From Charina bottae (Eukaryota > Chordata > Lepidosauria > Squamata > Charinaidae), in the NCBI GenBank assembly GCA_023362775.1, contig JALMGJ010000025.1, forward strand, positions 5,470,001 to 5,534,000: a DNA stretch of 64,000 bases, in the 5' to 3' direction. The position numbers and the translations under genes are program-made. Each line of letters starts with the position of its first letter. Position 1 is the first letter of the stretch. This document shows positions 24,174 to 36,326 of this stretch, piece after piece. The notes beneath the pieces were generated by a model that did not search any database, was not told the origin of the DNA, and saw nothing but the letters and a program-made list of their open reading frames with translations.

Positions 24174-24689
24174 TGCGAAAAGGGAGTGGAACTTGCTGTC
24201 TGTTCATATACCCTGGCTTGTCCTGCCTGTGTTGGTGGGGGTCTTGTACTCTCCTTGGTAGTTCCTTGATTGGGCTGTTGTGTGCTGTTTGGGTGATTGA
24301 CTGAGTTAATAGTTCCTTGATTAAGGTCTATTGTGTTGTTTGATTGCTCCTCTGCTGCTAATCTTGCTGTTAATCTATGCATATCTTGTTGTTGATTGCT
24401 GGCCCAGGGGTGTTCTGGTCTTCTGGCTATTCTATTGTCTCTTATGAATGGTATGTAAATGTTGTTAACCTCTATGTGTCTGTTGATGGCTGCTTTGTCT
24501 GAGTGCCAAGCTTCTAGGAATTCTCTAGCATTTTTGGATTTGGCCTGGTCTAATATGCTCACAGTTTCCCAGTTGAAAGTATGGTTAAGTCTGTCCATGT
24601 GTTGTGAGATTAAGGAGTTTTCATCATGTCTTCTGACTGCTAGTTGGTGTTCGTGGATGCGTTCTGCTAGTCTTCTGCCAGTCTGTCCT

Positions 24690-24842
24690 ACATAGTGGCT
24701 GTTACAGTCCTTACACTGTATGTTGTAGATAACTCCTGTTTTTTCTTCTTGGGCTACTGGGTCTTTTGGTTTTAGTAGCCCAAGAAGAAAAAACAGGAGT
24801 TATCTACAACATACAGTGTAAGGACTGTAACAGCCACTATGT
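24690..24842. repeat. 67-base perfect palindrome within PLE
   Basis: Arms 24690-24756 and 24776-24842 are exact inverted copies (67 of 67 by reading), separated by 19 bases. Both arms are PLE endonuclease coding sequence. A tiny further inversion follows at the right end (CACTATGT T ACATAGTG at 24835-24851). Confidence 0.9.
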
Positions 24843-24857
24843 TACATAGTGTTGTGT

Positions 24858-26038
24858 AACATGAAGTTATTCTTCATGTAAACCTATTGTACCCTTTCCT
24901 GGAGGAGAGGGATTTAGCATCTCTCAAATTGCACACTATCGTATTCAAAGCCTTACCTTTCTTGTGCCCAAATTACCCACAGACCTCCTCTATACTTTAT
25001 TATAAATTCTTAGATCATTAATGTGTCAGTTTTTGCTGGCCTCACTATGGATATGCTTAACATCAACAGCTAATTCTGCTTCTTCTGCAACAAGGTCTAG
25101 ATTATGAAACAACATAACTCGAATTGAGACCTGGCAGCTCCTTTTTATAGTTTAGGGAGGAGGTTAAAAAACTTATACTGACCTTGGATTTTTAGACTTT
25201 AAAAAAAAGACTTAATACCTTTTTTACATTTTTAAGTTGTTGGATCTTAAGTGATCATTAATTTGAGTTTTATTGGAAGTTTGCAAACTGTCTATAGCCA
25301 TAAAATAGGAATGAATCTCATATACTTTTTAAAAAGAAAAAGGTGAGGATTCAGATTTAAAAGACCTGTTCATATGTTATCTTGTCAGCTGCACACTCTC
25401 CTTTGCCATACTTCACATTGGAAGAAAATAATAAAAGAATGTCCTGCACTGAATGTGTTATTTCCCTAGCCATTTGATAGGTCACTGGAAGTAATGGAGA
25501 TTTGAAATAGGGGGTCAGAGAAGTGTTACTTCCAGATAATGCATGACTGTTTCCCCGACATGCCTGGAAGGGAGAAGTGGACTGAAACTATAATGCTTGA
25601 TAGGCAGTCAGATGAATTGGTACATCATACTTTGACTGATCAGGCCAAAAAAGCAACAACCCTTAAGTCACCCTGAAGGTGCAAACAGAATATTGCCATA
25701 TGTATTCAAACCAGGAAAAAACATATGACCTTCTCATTTGTCCCTTCAAACTATATAGCACATGTGTTTGTCCTCAGTTGAAGGCTGTCCTCAGTGTGTT
25801 TGTGTATCTGCCAGAACAAATAAAAATTCATTAGCATTTATAAAACTTTAAAAACTATGTATCCTATAAATCTGGGGCTGCCACTCTACTCTACTCTAAT
25901 ATAGGCATTTCCTTGTGTTTGGTTTGCTGCTTATAAATCTGGGGCTGGCTTAATTCCATCTGTTTGCTAGTAGGTATTGGTGGGGAGGGCTGGCTCATAC
26001 ATTAGGCTTATACTTAATAAACTATCCAACAGTTGAAT

Positions 26039-26040
<2 letters not shown>
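24858..26040. other. Intron sequence, no gene seen
   Basis: AT-rich. A 16-base direct repeat TATAAATCTGGGGCTG at 25865-25880 and 25932-25947 brackets 51 bases. No gene or clear element. Confidence 0.5.
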
Positions 26041-26075
<35 letters not shown>

Positions 26076-26160
26076 TTATTTATTTATTAAATTTCTATGA
26101 CCGCCCATCTCCCCCTCAAGGAGGGACATATACATATACATACACACACACACGTATATA
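26041..26160. repeat. (TATACA)n tract interrupted by CR1 tail
   Basis: A TATACA hexanucleotide repeat at 26041-26075 and again at about 26127-26150 flanks a 50-base minus-strand CR1 terminus (TTATTTATTTATTAAATTTC ... CCGCCCATCTCCCCC). The CR1 stub either seeded or landed in the microsatellite. Confidence 0.75.
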
Positions 26161-27098
26161 TAAATCACAGTTTGTATCAATAGTTTAAATGTCTTGGTGA
26201 AAGAAGCAAAATAAAAATGTGCATGTGTTTAATCTTATAGCTATAAAAAGTGAATCTTAAAGTTGAGCAAATACGTTAAAGAAAATGTGCTTAAAAGCGA
26301 ATCATTGCAGGGCAAATATTTCACTAGCCTCAATGTATTTCTTAGCAGGTGTTGCCTTTTCTTTGGATCCAGAGAGCAGTGGGGTTATATTTTGTTCATA
26401 TCTTAGTGAAGAAACATTTTAAATTTTATGTTCTGATAAAAACCTGAACAGAAGACTGTAGCAGGCCTTTTTCTTAGGACAGCCTTCATAGCTTCTGTAT
26501 TGATTTCATTTTTCCCATGTTTTCCTTAATCAGAGGACAAGATGAGGGTTGGCTCGATAACAAGGATATATGGACTTCTCTCCTATCTCCAGGTTACAAT
26601 AATTTCAGGGGGGTTTTTTCTATTCTACCTCTACCCAGCTGAATTTGATAGTAACTTGAAGAATGCTATATTGTCAAGGTGGCTAAAAATGATTGGCATA
26701 TTGGAGTTATAAAGCAAACACATTCTAATACGGATAGTCTGACTTTTTCACAAACTACAGAAAACAGGTGTTCTGAGGTAGCAGTTTTGGTGGCAGTAGA
26801 CCATAACACATGTTTGAGCATATACTTTTGTATCTACTTGTCTTTAGAAGATGAGATGGAGAAGCATTGAGATGCATATGTGAATGTTTTATTTTTATGT
26901 TAATGTGTTCTGTTATGCTTAAAAGCATATTAAATATATGTGAGTGCTTTTAAAATAGTTTTAAATAATTTACTTGATATTGTTCTGAGTTTTTTTTCCC
27001 TTAAGATGCTTCATAAAGTGTTACAGGTTGAAAAACTAAAAAACAGATGTCTTAATGCATCACTAATTGTGGGGTGACATCATCATCCCCATAATATT
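26161..27098. other. Intron sequence, no gene seen
   Basis: Nothing recognised on either strand. Confidence 0.5.
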
Positions 27099-27168
27099 GA
27101 GATGAGATGAGATGAGATGAGATGAGATGAGATGAGATGAGATGAGATGAGATGAGATGAGATGAGAT
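27099..27168. repeat. (GAGAT)n microsatellite
   Basis: Fourteen uninterrupted pentanucleotide units (70 bases) directly upstream of a SINE head. Confidence 0.95.
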
Positions 27169-27170
27169 AT

Positions 27171-27355
27171 CAGAGCCAGTATGGTGTGGTTGCTAAGGTG
27201 GCTAGAAACCAGGAGAGTGTGAGTTCTAGTCCTCCCTTGAGCATAAAAGCAGGTTGGGTGGCTTTGGGCCAGTCACTCTCTTTCAGCTCCACCCAACTCA
27301 CAGGTTTGTTCTTATGGGAAAAATAGGAGGCGGGGGGAAAAATACACCCACACAC
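27171..27355 (+). mobile_element. Sauria-type tRNA-derived SINE
   Basis: The head CAGAGCCAGTATGGTGTGGT and the internal GGCTTTGGGCCAGTCACTCTC are typical of this squamate SINE. It runs through a GTTTGTTCTTATGGGAAAAATAGGAGG segment and fades out in an ACACACAC stretch. Plus orientation. Confidence 0.8.
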
Positions 27356-27422
27356 ACATGCACATTTTTATTCACAGTGTTGGGAATCTGAACACAGGCT
27401 ATTTAGATGACTTTATCTAAAG

Positions 27423-27531
27423 CAGTGTTTTTCAAACTTGGCAACTTTAAGACAGGTGGACTTCAACTGGCTGGAGAATTCTGGAAGTTGAAGTCCACCC
27501 ATCTTAAACTTCCTAAGGTTGACAAACACTG
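27423..27531. mobile_element. hAT-type MITE with 8-base TSD
   Basis: 109 bases that fold back. The ends are CAGTGTTTTTCAAACTTGG and its near-inverse GGTTGACAAACACTG, and the interior arms carry GTGGACTTCAAC / GTTGAAGTCCAC. Exact 8-base duplication ATCTAAAG at 27415-27422 and 27532-27539, the length typical of hAT transposition. Confidence 0.88.
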
Positions 27532-27647
27532 ATCTAAAGGGTTATTTAATTGTTATAGACATCCTTCCATCGTATATAAGTCTTGCCAATGGGTGCTAAA
27601 CAGTTTTGGTTACAAAACATTGTTTATAAAGCTATTTCTAATATTAT

Positions 27648-30455
27648 ATTCTTGTCAGAGCAGTGGCATTGTGATCTGAGGGGAGAGTTACATCTTTCCC
27701 CTTTGTCATGGTCAGATCACGCCCTGGTGACCTTGAGATTCTCCTATGCCACTCCCCTCTGCAGGGAGGCTGGACCTATTCGATTAGACCCGATAGGGTT
27801 CCAGAGGAAGCTGAGGGTTATACCCAAGGATCTGCTGCACGGTCCAGCGGAGGCTCTGGCTGCTGCCTGGGATAGGGAGACAGCCAGGGCCTTGGACAGG
27901 ATCACGCCTATGCGGCCTCTCTTGTCCAGTCGAACCCGACACTCCCCCTGGTTCATGGAGGAGCTGAGGGTTCTGAAGAGGATTAAGAGATGCCTAGAGT
28001 GCCGCTGGAGGAAGACAAAGACTGAACCCAACTGAACACAAGCTAGAGCTGCAGTTAAGGCCTACCTTGTGGCGGTAAGAGCGGCGAAACGTCAGTATTT
28101 CTCCGCTCTTATTGCATCCACAGAATGCCACCCGGCGGCCCTGTTTAAAATCACCCAATCCCTTTTAGGGAAAGGGGAGTCAGAAATCCATCTGCAGGGC
28201 CGTGCTGAGGAATTTTCTGGGCATTTGCAGGATAAAATCGCTCAGATCCGCTCCAAGTTGGACTCCAAGTATGAGACAGAGTCTGAGGAGATACCCAGGG
28301 AAGGTACTTACCTTGTTATCTGGGAACAGTCCGATCCTGTTGGACCCGAGGAAGTGGACAGAGTCCTCTGAACTGTAAATGCCACCACCTGCCAATTAGA
28401 TCCATGCCCCTCCTGGCTGGTGAAAGCAGCTTGGGAGGTGACATGTGGCTGGGTCCAGACAATGGTGAATACATCCTTGAGAGAGAGGGTGTTCCCGGCA
28501 GCTTCTAAGGAAGCACTGGTGCACCCCCTCCTCAAGAAGCCATCGCTGGACCCTACTGTACTGGATAATTTTTAATAAAGGCACCCACCCTTTGGAATAT
28601 GCTACCCCTGGAGGTGATGCAGGCCCCATCGCTCCCGGCCTTCAGAAAGAACTTAAAGACCTGGTTCTGCCGCCTTGCGTGGGAGGAGGGGAGGAACAGT
28701 TCCTCTTGGGGATGGCTGGTGCCATAGTGCCCTTTTAAACATCAACCCATCACATCTTGGATTTTATATTTAGTTAATTATTATTGTATTATGTAGTAAT
28801 ATATGTTGTTTTAACTGCTGAACTTTAATTCCCGATTTTTGTAAACCGCCCAGAGTCCCCCTGTGGGGAGATGGTGCGGTAAATATAAATCAAACCATAA
28901 ATAAATAAAATAAATAATTTTCATCCAGTCTCCCACCTCCCCTTTTTGGGGAAGGTGGTTGAGAAAGTGGTGGCGTTGCAGCTCCAGAGGATTCTGGATG
29001 AAACGGATTATCTAGACCCCTTTCAGTCAGATTTCAGACCCGGTCATGGGACGGAAACTGCATTGGTCGCGCTTATGGATGATCTTTGGCGGGAGTGAGA
29101 TGGAGGCAGTGCATCCATCCTCACTCTTCTTGACCTCTCAGCGGCTTTTGATACCATCAACCATGGTATCCTTCTGGGGCGGCTCAGGATGTTGGGGGTG
29201 GGTGGCGTGGTTCTGCGCTGGTTTACCTCCTTCCTCCAGGGCCGGTCCCAGTCGGTGTTGATAGGGAGCGAGAGAGCCAGTCCACGGGCCCTTCTTTGTG
29301 GGGTCCCGCAGGGCTCGGTACTCTCGCTGCTCCTTTTTAACATCTACATGAAACCGCTGGGTGAGATCATCCGTCACCACGGGGTGACGTATCATCAATA
29401 CGCCGATGATACCCAACTATACATCTCCATCCCGGGTGAAGTAAGTGATGCAGTGACCACCCTGTCCAAGTGCCTGGGGGCTGTAGGGGCCTGGATGGGG
29501 AAAAACAGGCTTCGACTGAACCCTGGTAAGACGGAGTGGCTGTGGATTAATGGCTCCTCGGTATCTGGGAAATTGTCATCTTTAGTTCTGGATGGGGTCG
29601 CACTGCCCCAGACAGACCCGGTGCATAACTTGGGGGTCCTCTTGGACTCACGACTCCTACTCAAAGAGCAGGTGGCAGTCGTGGCCAGGAGGGCCTTTGC
29701 TCAACTCCATGTTGTGTGCCAGTTACGCCCCTTCCTGGAACGAGAGGCCCTTCGAACGGTCACTCATGCCCTGGTTATCTCCCATATAGACTACTGTAAC
29801 ACGCTCTACATGGGGCTACCCTTGAAGAATATCCGGAAGCTACAGCTGATCCAGAATGCAGCCGCGCGGACAGTTCTGGGTGTCCCAAGGTGGACACATG
29901 TAACACCTTTGCTGCGCGAGCTGCACTGGGTTCCAGTCTGCTTCCAGGTCCAATTCAAGGTGTTGGTTATGACCTTTAAAGCCCTACATGGCATGGGACC
30001 AGGTTACCTAAGGGACCATCTCATCCCCATCACATCGTCCCGTCCCACCCGGGCATGCAGAGAGGGCATGCTACAGACCCCATCTGTTAAAGAATTCCAT
30101 CTAATGGGGTCACGGAATCGTGCCTTCTCTGCAGTAGCCCCTGCCCTTTGGAACATTCTTCCCCCGGAGATAAGACAGGCCCCTTCGCTCCTGGACTTCC
30201 GAAAAAAACTTAAAATCTGGTTCTGTCAATATGCCTGGGGCGGGAAGGAGAGTGTACACTCTTGGGGATGGCCCTAGAGTATCCTTTTTAACCATGGACT
30301 TAAGAAGACTCTGCCATCTGGATTTTATTATATTTATTACAACTATAAATTTGTTGTTATTATGCTTATTTTAGTCTATTTATAATTGTATGTTAATTAT
30401 ATATTATTGTAAACCACCCAGAGTCCCCCTTGGGGGAGATGGGCGGTGAGAAATC
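27648..30455 (+). mobile_element. CR1 LINE, 5'-truncated, with nested CR1
   Basis: Plus-strand CR1. It starts inside the endonuclease domain (FLSEQWHCDLRGEL, then SPLSWSDHALV with the conserved SDH), continues through the linker to reverse transcriptase (LLDLSAAFDTINHG, GVPQGSVLS, YADDTQLYI at about 29400) and ends in the C-terminal domain at a stop at 30277. The 3' UTR ends in the GTAAACCACCCAGAGTCCCCC hairpin-like signature and a (GATA)n tail. Three in-frame TGA codons (28033, 28369, 29096) each replace a CGA arginine codon. A second CR1 end is inserted at 28573. Relatively young but dead. Confidence 0.93.
28573..28913 (+). mobile_element. CR1 3' end nested inside CR1
   Basis: A short CR1 end in the same orientation: last codons (SSWGWLVP then stop), 3' UTR, GTAAACCGCCCAGAGTCCCC signature and an AATAAATAAAATAAAT tail. 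It interrupts the outer reverse transcriptase region. ATAATTTT at 28565-28572 and 28914-28921 is a likely 8-base target-site duplication; removing one copy restores the outer sequence (GGATAATTTTCATCCAGTC). Confidence 0.85.

Positions 30456-30531
<76 letters not shown>
30456..30531. repeat. (GATA)n microsatellite at CR1 tail
   Basis: About 19 uninterrupted AGAT units (76 bases) starting right after the CR1 3' terminus. It probably grew from the CR1 tail. Confidence 0.95.
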
Positions 30532-30609
30532 GTTTGTTTGCTGTTCCTGTTTATTCAGATTTCTATGGTGCTTTAAAATCCTTCTTCAAACTTTTTATTT
30601 TCTATATTT

Positions 30610-31740
30610 CTAAAACCCGTTTTATTTATTTGTTTATTGCACAGAATTTCTAATCTGCCCCAATCCCAAAGGACTCTGGGTGGCTAAGTACAAAATAGAA
30701 TTAAAGCCAAAATAGAAATAATGCAAACACTAGTCTAGACTGGGGGAAAAACAGAATAATAATGCAATAGCAAAATCTGTGATGGCCATCTATAATCAGC
30801 CGCAGATGAAGGCTGATTGGAACAACACTGCTTTTAGTGTTTTCTAAAACTGAGTAATGTTAGCACTGCCCAGACCTCTGGAAAGAGGTTCCATAAGGAA
30901 GGGGCTACAATAGAGAAGGCCTGCCATTTGGTCCACATCCCATGAACCTCTCAAAGTGGGGAGATTCAGTTCTGACAAGGCATTGGCTAATGTATCTCAG
31001 TGCTGTGCCATTTACGGTTTCAAGGGTCGTAAGTAGCACTTTGAACTGGACCTGGAAATTTACTGGTAGTCAATGTAGTAACATTAAAGATTGGTATTAT
31101 TCTACATTGGCAGAGTTGACCCACTGGTAATCTCGCTGCCAAACTTTACAGCTGTTGTAGGTTCCAGGTCATCTCTGAGGCAGCCCCACATACAGTGTAT
31201 TACAGTAGTCCAGCTGAGTGGTGATCAAGATGTAAGTTATTGTTGCCAAGCCATCATGATCCATGTAGGGTCACAACTGACACACTAGCCAAAGCCAGGT
31301 AAAAAGACCTCTATCCAAGGTTTCAAAGGTATTCAAGGTTTCAAGGTATCCAAGCCTAGAATTCAAGAAAACACCTAAATTCTAAATCATATCCATTGGT
31401 GTCACCTGCTGCTGTTGCTGTTGCTGTTGCTGTTGTTGTTGTTGTTGTTGTGAGAGCATGATCCCATCCAGAGTAATTACCAGGACCAGTGTTCTCAGAT
31501 TACTGTCTTTATGAACAAATAGCAGCTTTGTCTTGGTAAAATTTTGAGCTTGCTTTGCCCCATCCAAATCCTCACAGCCTCCAGATACCTGTTCAGGACT
31601 TCCAAAGCATCTCCTATATTACCTAGAGTAGTGACGTCTGGGTAAATTGATGATACTTCACCCCAATCTGGTGGATAAATTCTCTGAACAGTTCATGTAG
31701 ATGTTAAATAACATGGGAGAGAGCACTGAGCTCTGTTGGA
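30610..31740 (-). mobile_element. Old CR1-like LINE 3' region
   Basis: Minus-strand CR1 with heavy decay. 3' end TTTATTTATTTGTTTATTGCACAG ... CCAAAGGACTCTGGGTGGCT, then coding remnants recognisable by comparison with the copy at 46 kb (complement of TACTACTGTAATACACTGTATG near 31200, and of the ATGGGAGAGAGCACTGAGCT region near 31715). A CTG/TTG repeat interrupts it at 31406-31451. Confidence 0.65.
31406..31451. repeat. (CTG/TTG)n trinucleotide repeat
   Basis: About 15 trinucleotide units, CTG-rich on the left and TTG-rich on the right. It reads as a polyglutamine in the overlapping minus-strand frame, but that frame is within LINE debris, so the glutamine tract is not a real protein feature. 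Confidence 0.9.
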
Positions 31741-34700
31741 CTAAAATAGAATACAGGAAAAGAAAGTGCAAGTTCTCTATGAATAAGTGTTAGAAGATAG
31801 ATTAATATTTCAATGAAATATGAAATGAAAAGTGTATATAAGAAGATAGGGAATCTGGTTGGACAGAGTGAAAAGAATTATGTTACAGTGTGTTACCACA
31901 GAAGTGTGGAAGTATGATAATGACAAAGGATACTTGGTGGAATGCTGAAAGATGATGTGGATGGGAAAAAATGTGTGTAAGAAAATGATTGCTGCACACA
32001 TACAGCACATACATACATACGTGCATCACCTTTTCTGTATTGTCAGAAAAACTAGGCTGTGATGCTAAAGTTACATAACTTAGTAGTGCCTCAAATTCCA
32101 CATTAAACAAGCTTCCCAGTGTAGTGTTGATAAAGAGGACAGTTGCATTCACAAGCTCAGGGAATGTGAGAGGCTGATTTGGTTTGGTTTAGTTTAAGAC
32201 TCTTAGTGTTACAAATTAATCAGTTTGGCCTGAGAAGTCTACAACTCATTAACTTGAAGCGCTTTGCTATTTCTCATGGTTGAACTTAAGTTTTAACATA
32301 AATAAGGCTTTCTTTTGTCACCTGCATCGTTCAAGCTATTCCACATCTCACAACTCAGTCCCATGTATAGTTGCTTAGGAGTACTACTGACTTTAATGAC
32401 ACTTGGTCCTTAGTTATTTTGCATCAGATTGTGATTGTGCTGCATAATATTATGCAGGCTGGCTAGAAGTTAGTTTCATTGTATAGAGGACTTAGTGATT
32501 GCAGCCTTAAATTGCTATAAAATATGTTCCTGAAATACAGTATACTTGTTTCTGAATATACAGTACCTAGGAACTAGTATACAGTATAAATCTACATTGG
32601 ACTAAAGTTAAGTATTTTTATGCTTAAAATAATTTGGATAAGAGAATGACATTGATGAAGTAAAGAGGAGCTTACAAATAATATTAACTGAACAGTAATA
32701 TTACTGTAATATCAAGCTATTGTTTTCCCAAGCTCCTCTGATAGTAAGCCACGTATTTTCAGACTTTGGGATTCTACCCCTCGGTATATCTGTTTTTGTG
32801 AATTTTCTCTTTATATTGTATGTGACTGAAAATATTCTGGTTAACATTTGATTGGTAGTAATTCAGAATCAGTTTTATTTAGGGATTTCAGGTAGGCCTT
32901 TACATTTTATTAGGGAGCAGTACAGTGTCCCTTGTAGCCATTGTTCTAATAATGGTACAAACATCTGAACAAAACAAATCTGTTTCATTATTTCAGCTCT
33001 TTGGAGTCATTGCCTTTGAACTGCTACATAAGGCAAGAGAAAACTGAGAACAAACATTTTCTTGAACTTTAGTGAAAACCTTAATAACACAGGAGAGAGA
33101 TGTAGAGCTGGAGTTGATTGTTAGGCAAAAGGGTAAATAAATGAATAAATAAAAGTGCAAAGTGCTGTATCTTTGAAACAGAATTGTATAGAAGTTTAAA
33201 AGGACCATCTTGTAATAGTCTAGAAATCAATAAATATGTTTCTCCATCACTTTGGGAGACCTGAACAGATTTAAATAAGCAAAACTTGTAATTGCTAACA
33301 GTTACGAAAATCCCTCAGTCTAAGAACTGATGTAGGATGATAACTGAGATATAGACAGACTAATTTCTACCTTAAGGCTGCATGATGTTACTCCATGTTA
33401 CCAATGTTACTTTCATTCTTGATGAGTTTGTAAAGGAATAGTATTTTATGGCCCGATGTTACAGGTAACTGTCTTTCCAAGAAGTGCCACACAATATATT
33501 TTTGAAATTGCTGTTTGGTTACTAAATCCCAGTATAAGATTCTTTCACTTTGTAAAAGAAGGGAGGGGAAAGGGTTGAGAGGAATCAGAATAAATATTTC
33601 CACCAGGGTAACGAAAAACTGCTGGAGACTCTGAATACTTTTTTTCAGCTGCTTTAACTTTTCTTCCTCATTATTTCCTTTGGACCAAAAGGAAACCCTG
33701 TAAAGGAATTGTATGCTGCTGTCAGAAAGCTTCCAAATCTATGTGATTTGGCACCTTACATATCAGCAGATTAACATTTACAATCAGCTCTTGTTGCATT
33801 TTCGAATTAATTCAGCATCTTACTGGCACTCAAGGTAAATGAAGGAACAGTTCATTTGACATTCAGTAATGTTCTTATTGATGATTCCCCTTCTCCAATT
33901 TTGAACAGTTTTTTAAAGTGGTGCTGCAAGGCTTTTGTTTTTGTTTTACATAGACTGGCATTGTGTAATTGGTGGAACTTGCAGGGCAGAGTGAAGTTTG
34001 TACTGAAAAGGGAAATGAACACAGAAAATGCTGAGTGAACAGCAAGGCCTCTTTGATTTGATTATGAAGGATGTTTCTTTATTCTGTCTGTCTTCGTACA
34101 ATCTGAAAACAGTAGCAGGGGGTTACAAGCTGAGTTCATCATAGAGTTGTCAATCACTGCCATTTAACATTTGCAGTGGAAGATGTCTTTATTCAAGGAC
34201 AGCTGGGCAAATCAGAAGCACAGATTTGCAGTTAGTAGCCTGTCCTGCCGATGCTAAACAAACAGGGACAGGGCAGACGGACCGGCCTGTCACATAAAAA
34301 TATAATGGACTATGCTGACCTTGGTGCCCTACATTCAGCTTCGTTCCCAGATGCATAAAAGCTCCAGTGCTCATTCTCAATTTCCTTTAATTACTTACAT
34401 GATGCAGATAAGAAAATGAACTTCACTTACAATCATCCATCACACACACATAGGAAATGAAGTAGGCAAATGGTTTGAAACCAAAGGAGTATTTTGGAAG
34501 TAAATAAAATGGGTTGTTTAAGGGGGAAAAAGAAGAGGTTTTTCTGTTTTCCAGAAATACCTGCTAAGCTGCAGCCATTCTGCCGATCCCACCCCTTAGT
34601 CTCATGGTTGTAGCTGCCAGGCCAAAAGAATCTCCTTGGTAAATATTCCTTAAAATATTTTTAAGAGATGTGGCTTAAATAAGAGTGAAACAAACATGCA

Positions 34701-35398
34701 GAATTCTATAGGGCTTAAGATGGCACTGACCTTTTGGTTCAGAAAATAAATTACCACAGTTTTCACAAAAGATCTGGAAGAGACATCAAGGATTAGGCAG
34801 CAGTTGTCTGCAGTCTGTCTTTTTTAAAAAGAACACTGTTCAGAGCGTATGACATTTTTAGTAGTTGCTTAGGTTTTATTTCTAGAGTTTTCTAAATTAT
34901 TATTCCAATTTTTTTATCCTCTTGCCTTTGGGTTTTATCTATCATTTAAAAGGAATATTTTATTATATAGTAACCATGTGAACACAAGTAAGACTTATTA
35001 CATTAATTCTCATATACAGCTTCCACACAGTTAATTTTAATTAATCTGGAATTGGCCAAATTTACAATTGAGAGAGCATTTTGTTCTGAAAGGCATTTGA
35101 ACTTTTGCCAAAAAAAAATTACTATATTGTAAATGCAATCCAGCCTTCCCCAAGTGCTACTTGTGCTTATGGATTAGCAATAAATAAATCAGAAAGCTTT
35201 AGGGGCACTTAGGTAACTTTTTCCAATTTGTGCTTCCAACTGCGGCCCTTTGTAGCTGCAGAGGTCCCTATTTCTGGTAAGTGGCTTTGTTGGGGGCTCT
35301 AGTAGCTCTTGGGTAAAATTTGCCAAAGCAAGCTCATGGTTGTCTACAGCCCAGTTCTTTCCATTTTTTACACTAATACACTCCTTTTTTTTTTTTAG
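31741..35398. other. End of 31 kb ASCC3 intron, no gene seen
   Basis: No recognisable repeat or gene. A pyrimidine-rich tract (35381-35396) leads into the next ASCC3 exon. Confidence 0.5.
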
Positions 35399-35623
35399 AA
35401 TGCTGAAGAATACACAGACCTCCCGGTGCGGCACAATGAAGATCAAATGAACAGTGAACTGGCCAAACATCTCCCCATTGAAGTCAATCCACATTCTTTT
35501 GACAGCTCACACACCAAATGTCATCTTCTGTTGCAAGCCCACTTCGAACATGCCGTGCTGCCATGTCCAGATTATGTCACTGATACCAAGACAGTGTTAG
35601 ACCAGTCAATCAGAATATGTCAG
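35399..35623 (+). CDS. ASCC3: ASCC3 exon (second SEC63 domain)
   Basis: A 225-base (75 codon) exon, open in the phase set by the previous one. It reads NAEEYTDLPVRHNED, MNSELAKHLPIEVNPHSF, KCHLLLQAHFEHAVLPCPDY and DTKTVLDQSIRICQ. These blocks are the helical core of the second SEC63 domain and align without gaps to my memory of mammalian ASCC3. The acceptor is a run of 14 T then AG; the donor is CAG|GTACAG. Both ends are on codon boundaries. It sits alone between introns of about 31.0 and 27.3 kb. The sequence is intact, so purifying selection is likely. Confidence 0.95.
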
Positions 35624-36326
35624 GTACAGTTAATATTTTTTTATGCCTAATGGTCTAGTTTGGTATTAATGGCTGCCAGAATCTAGATTTGAAAATACGC
35701 CTGAATTGTTCATGGTGATGATTATATCATAATGTAATCGCACATTTTTAATGTATAATGTCTCACAGCCCTCATCTCATACATCCTCACATCAGTCAAA
35801 TGGGGTAGATAGGCCTTATTAACAAAATACCTTGCCTAGTTTATTCATGTAAAACAAATTGGTTTGAACTACAGTACTTTGGGCATATACATACAAGTTT
35901 ATAAATGCTCAAAAAATACTTAACATCCTTCAGATAATGGCTACAATCCAGTAATCACTAAAAATCATTTTAGTGTGTATCCATTTTATAAATTACCACA
36001 GTAATGTAGATGTCAGTGCAATTTCTCACTGCCTGTTTCTGGGCAACATATATAATAATTTGCATAAAAGGTCAAAAGTTAAATAGGAATTCGATAAAGC
36101 TCTATCCATTTTTTTCAATCCAGCATCATCATGTATGTTTATTATTAATTTCTTTACCATCAGAGCTGATAAGATAGTATCCATTGTGGCATTTCAGTAA
36201 GCTGATCACAGTATCACCTAACATTGGTCAAGTACAATTCCCAAAACAGAAGCAATTTTTCTCATGCTTTGTTTAACATAATCTACATATAATAAATACC
36301 TTTTTGCACAGAGAAAGTAGCATATA
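35624..36326. other. Intron sequence, no gene seen
   Basis: Start of the 27 kb intron. Nothing recognised. Confidence 0.5.

Larger units (their letters stand above)
24098..24857 (-). mobile_element. Penelope-like element with inverted second copy
   Basis: The minus-strand part (24170 to about 24780) encodes the C-terminal half of a PLE protein in one frame: a GIY-YIG type endonuclease segment (CNSHYVGQTGRRLAERIHEH, about 24640-24705) and a long hydrophilic tail rich in Q, N and T that ends at a stop at 24170. A hammerhead motif and the 3' end follow (24098-24173). Past 24775 the sequence turns round and repeats the same region on the plus strand for 67 bases. No clear target-site duplication was found. 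The upstream reverse transcriptase is absent, so this is a 5'-truncated relic of the family also seen at 7566. Confidence 0.85.

Noticed and set aside
24098..24857. Target-site duplication for the 24 kb PLE
   Set aside because: I compared both flanks and found no convincing repeat of 8 bases or more, so none is claimed.
27099..27168. CRISPR-like or satellite array
   Set aside because: A simple 5-base microsatellite without spacers; this is vertebrate DNA.
31382..31567. Minus-strand frame with a polyglutamine run
   Set aside because: The Q run is a CTG/TTG microsatellite within CR1 debris; no protein family or splice context supports a gene.
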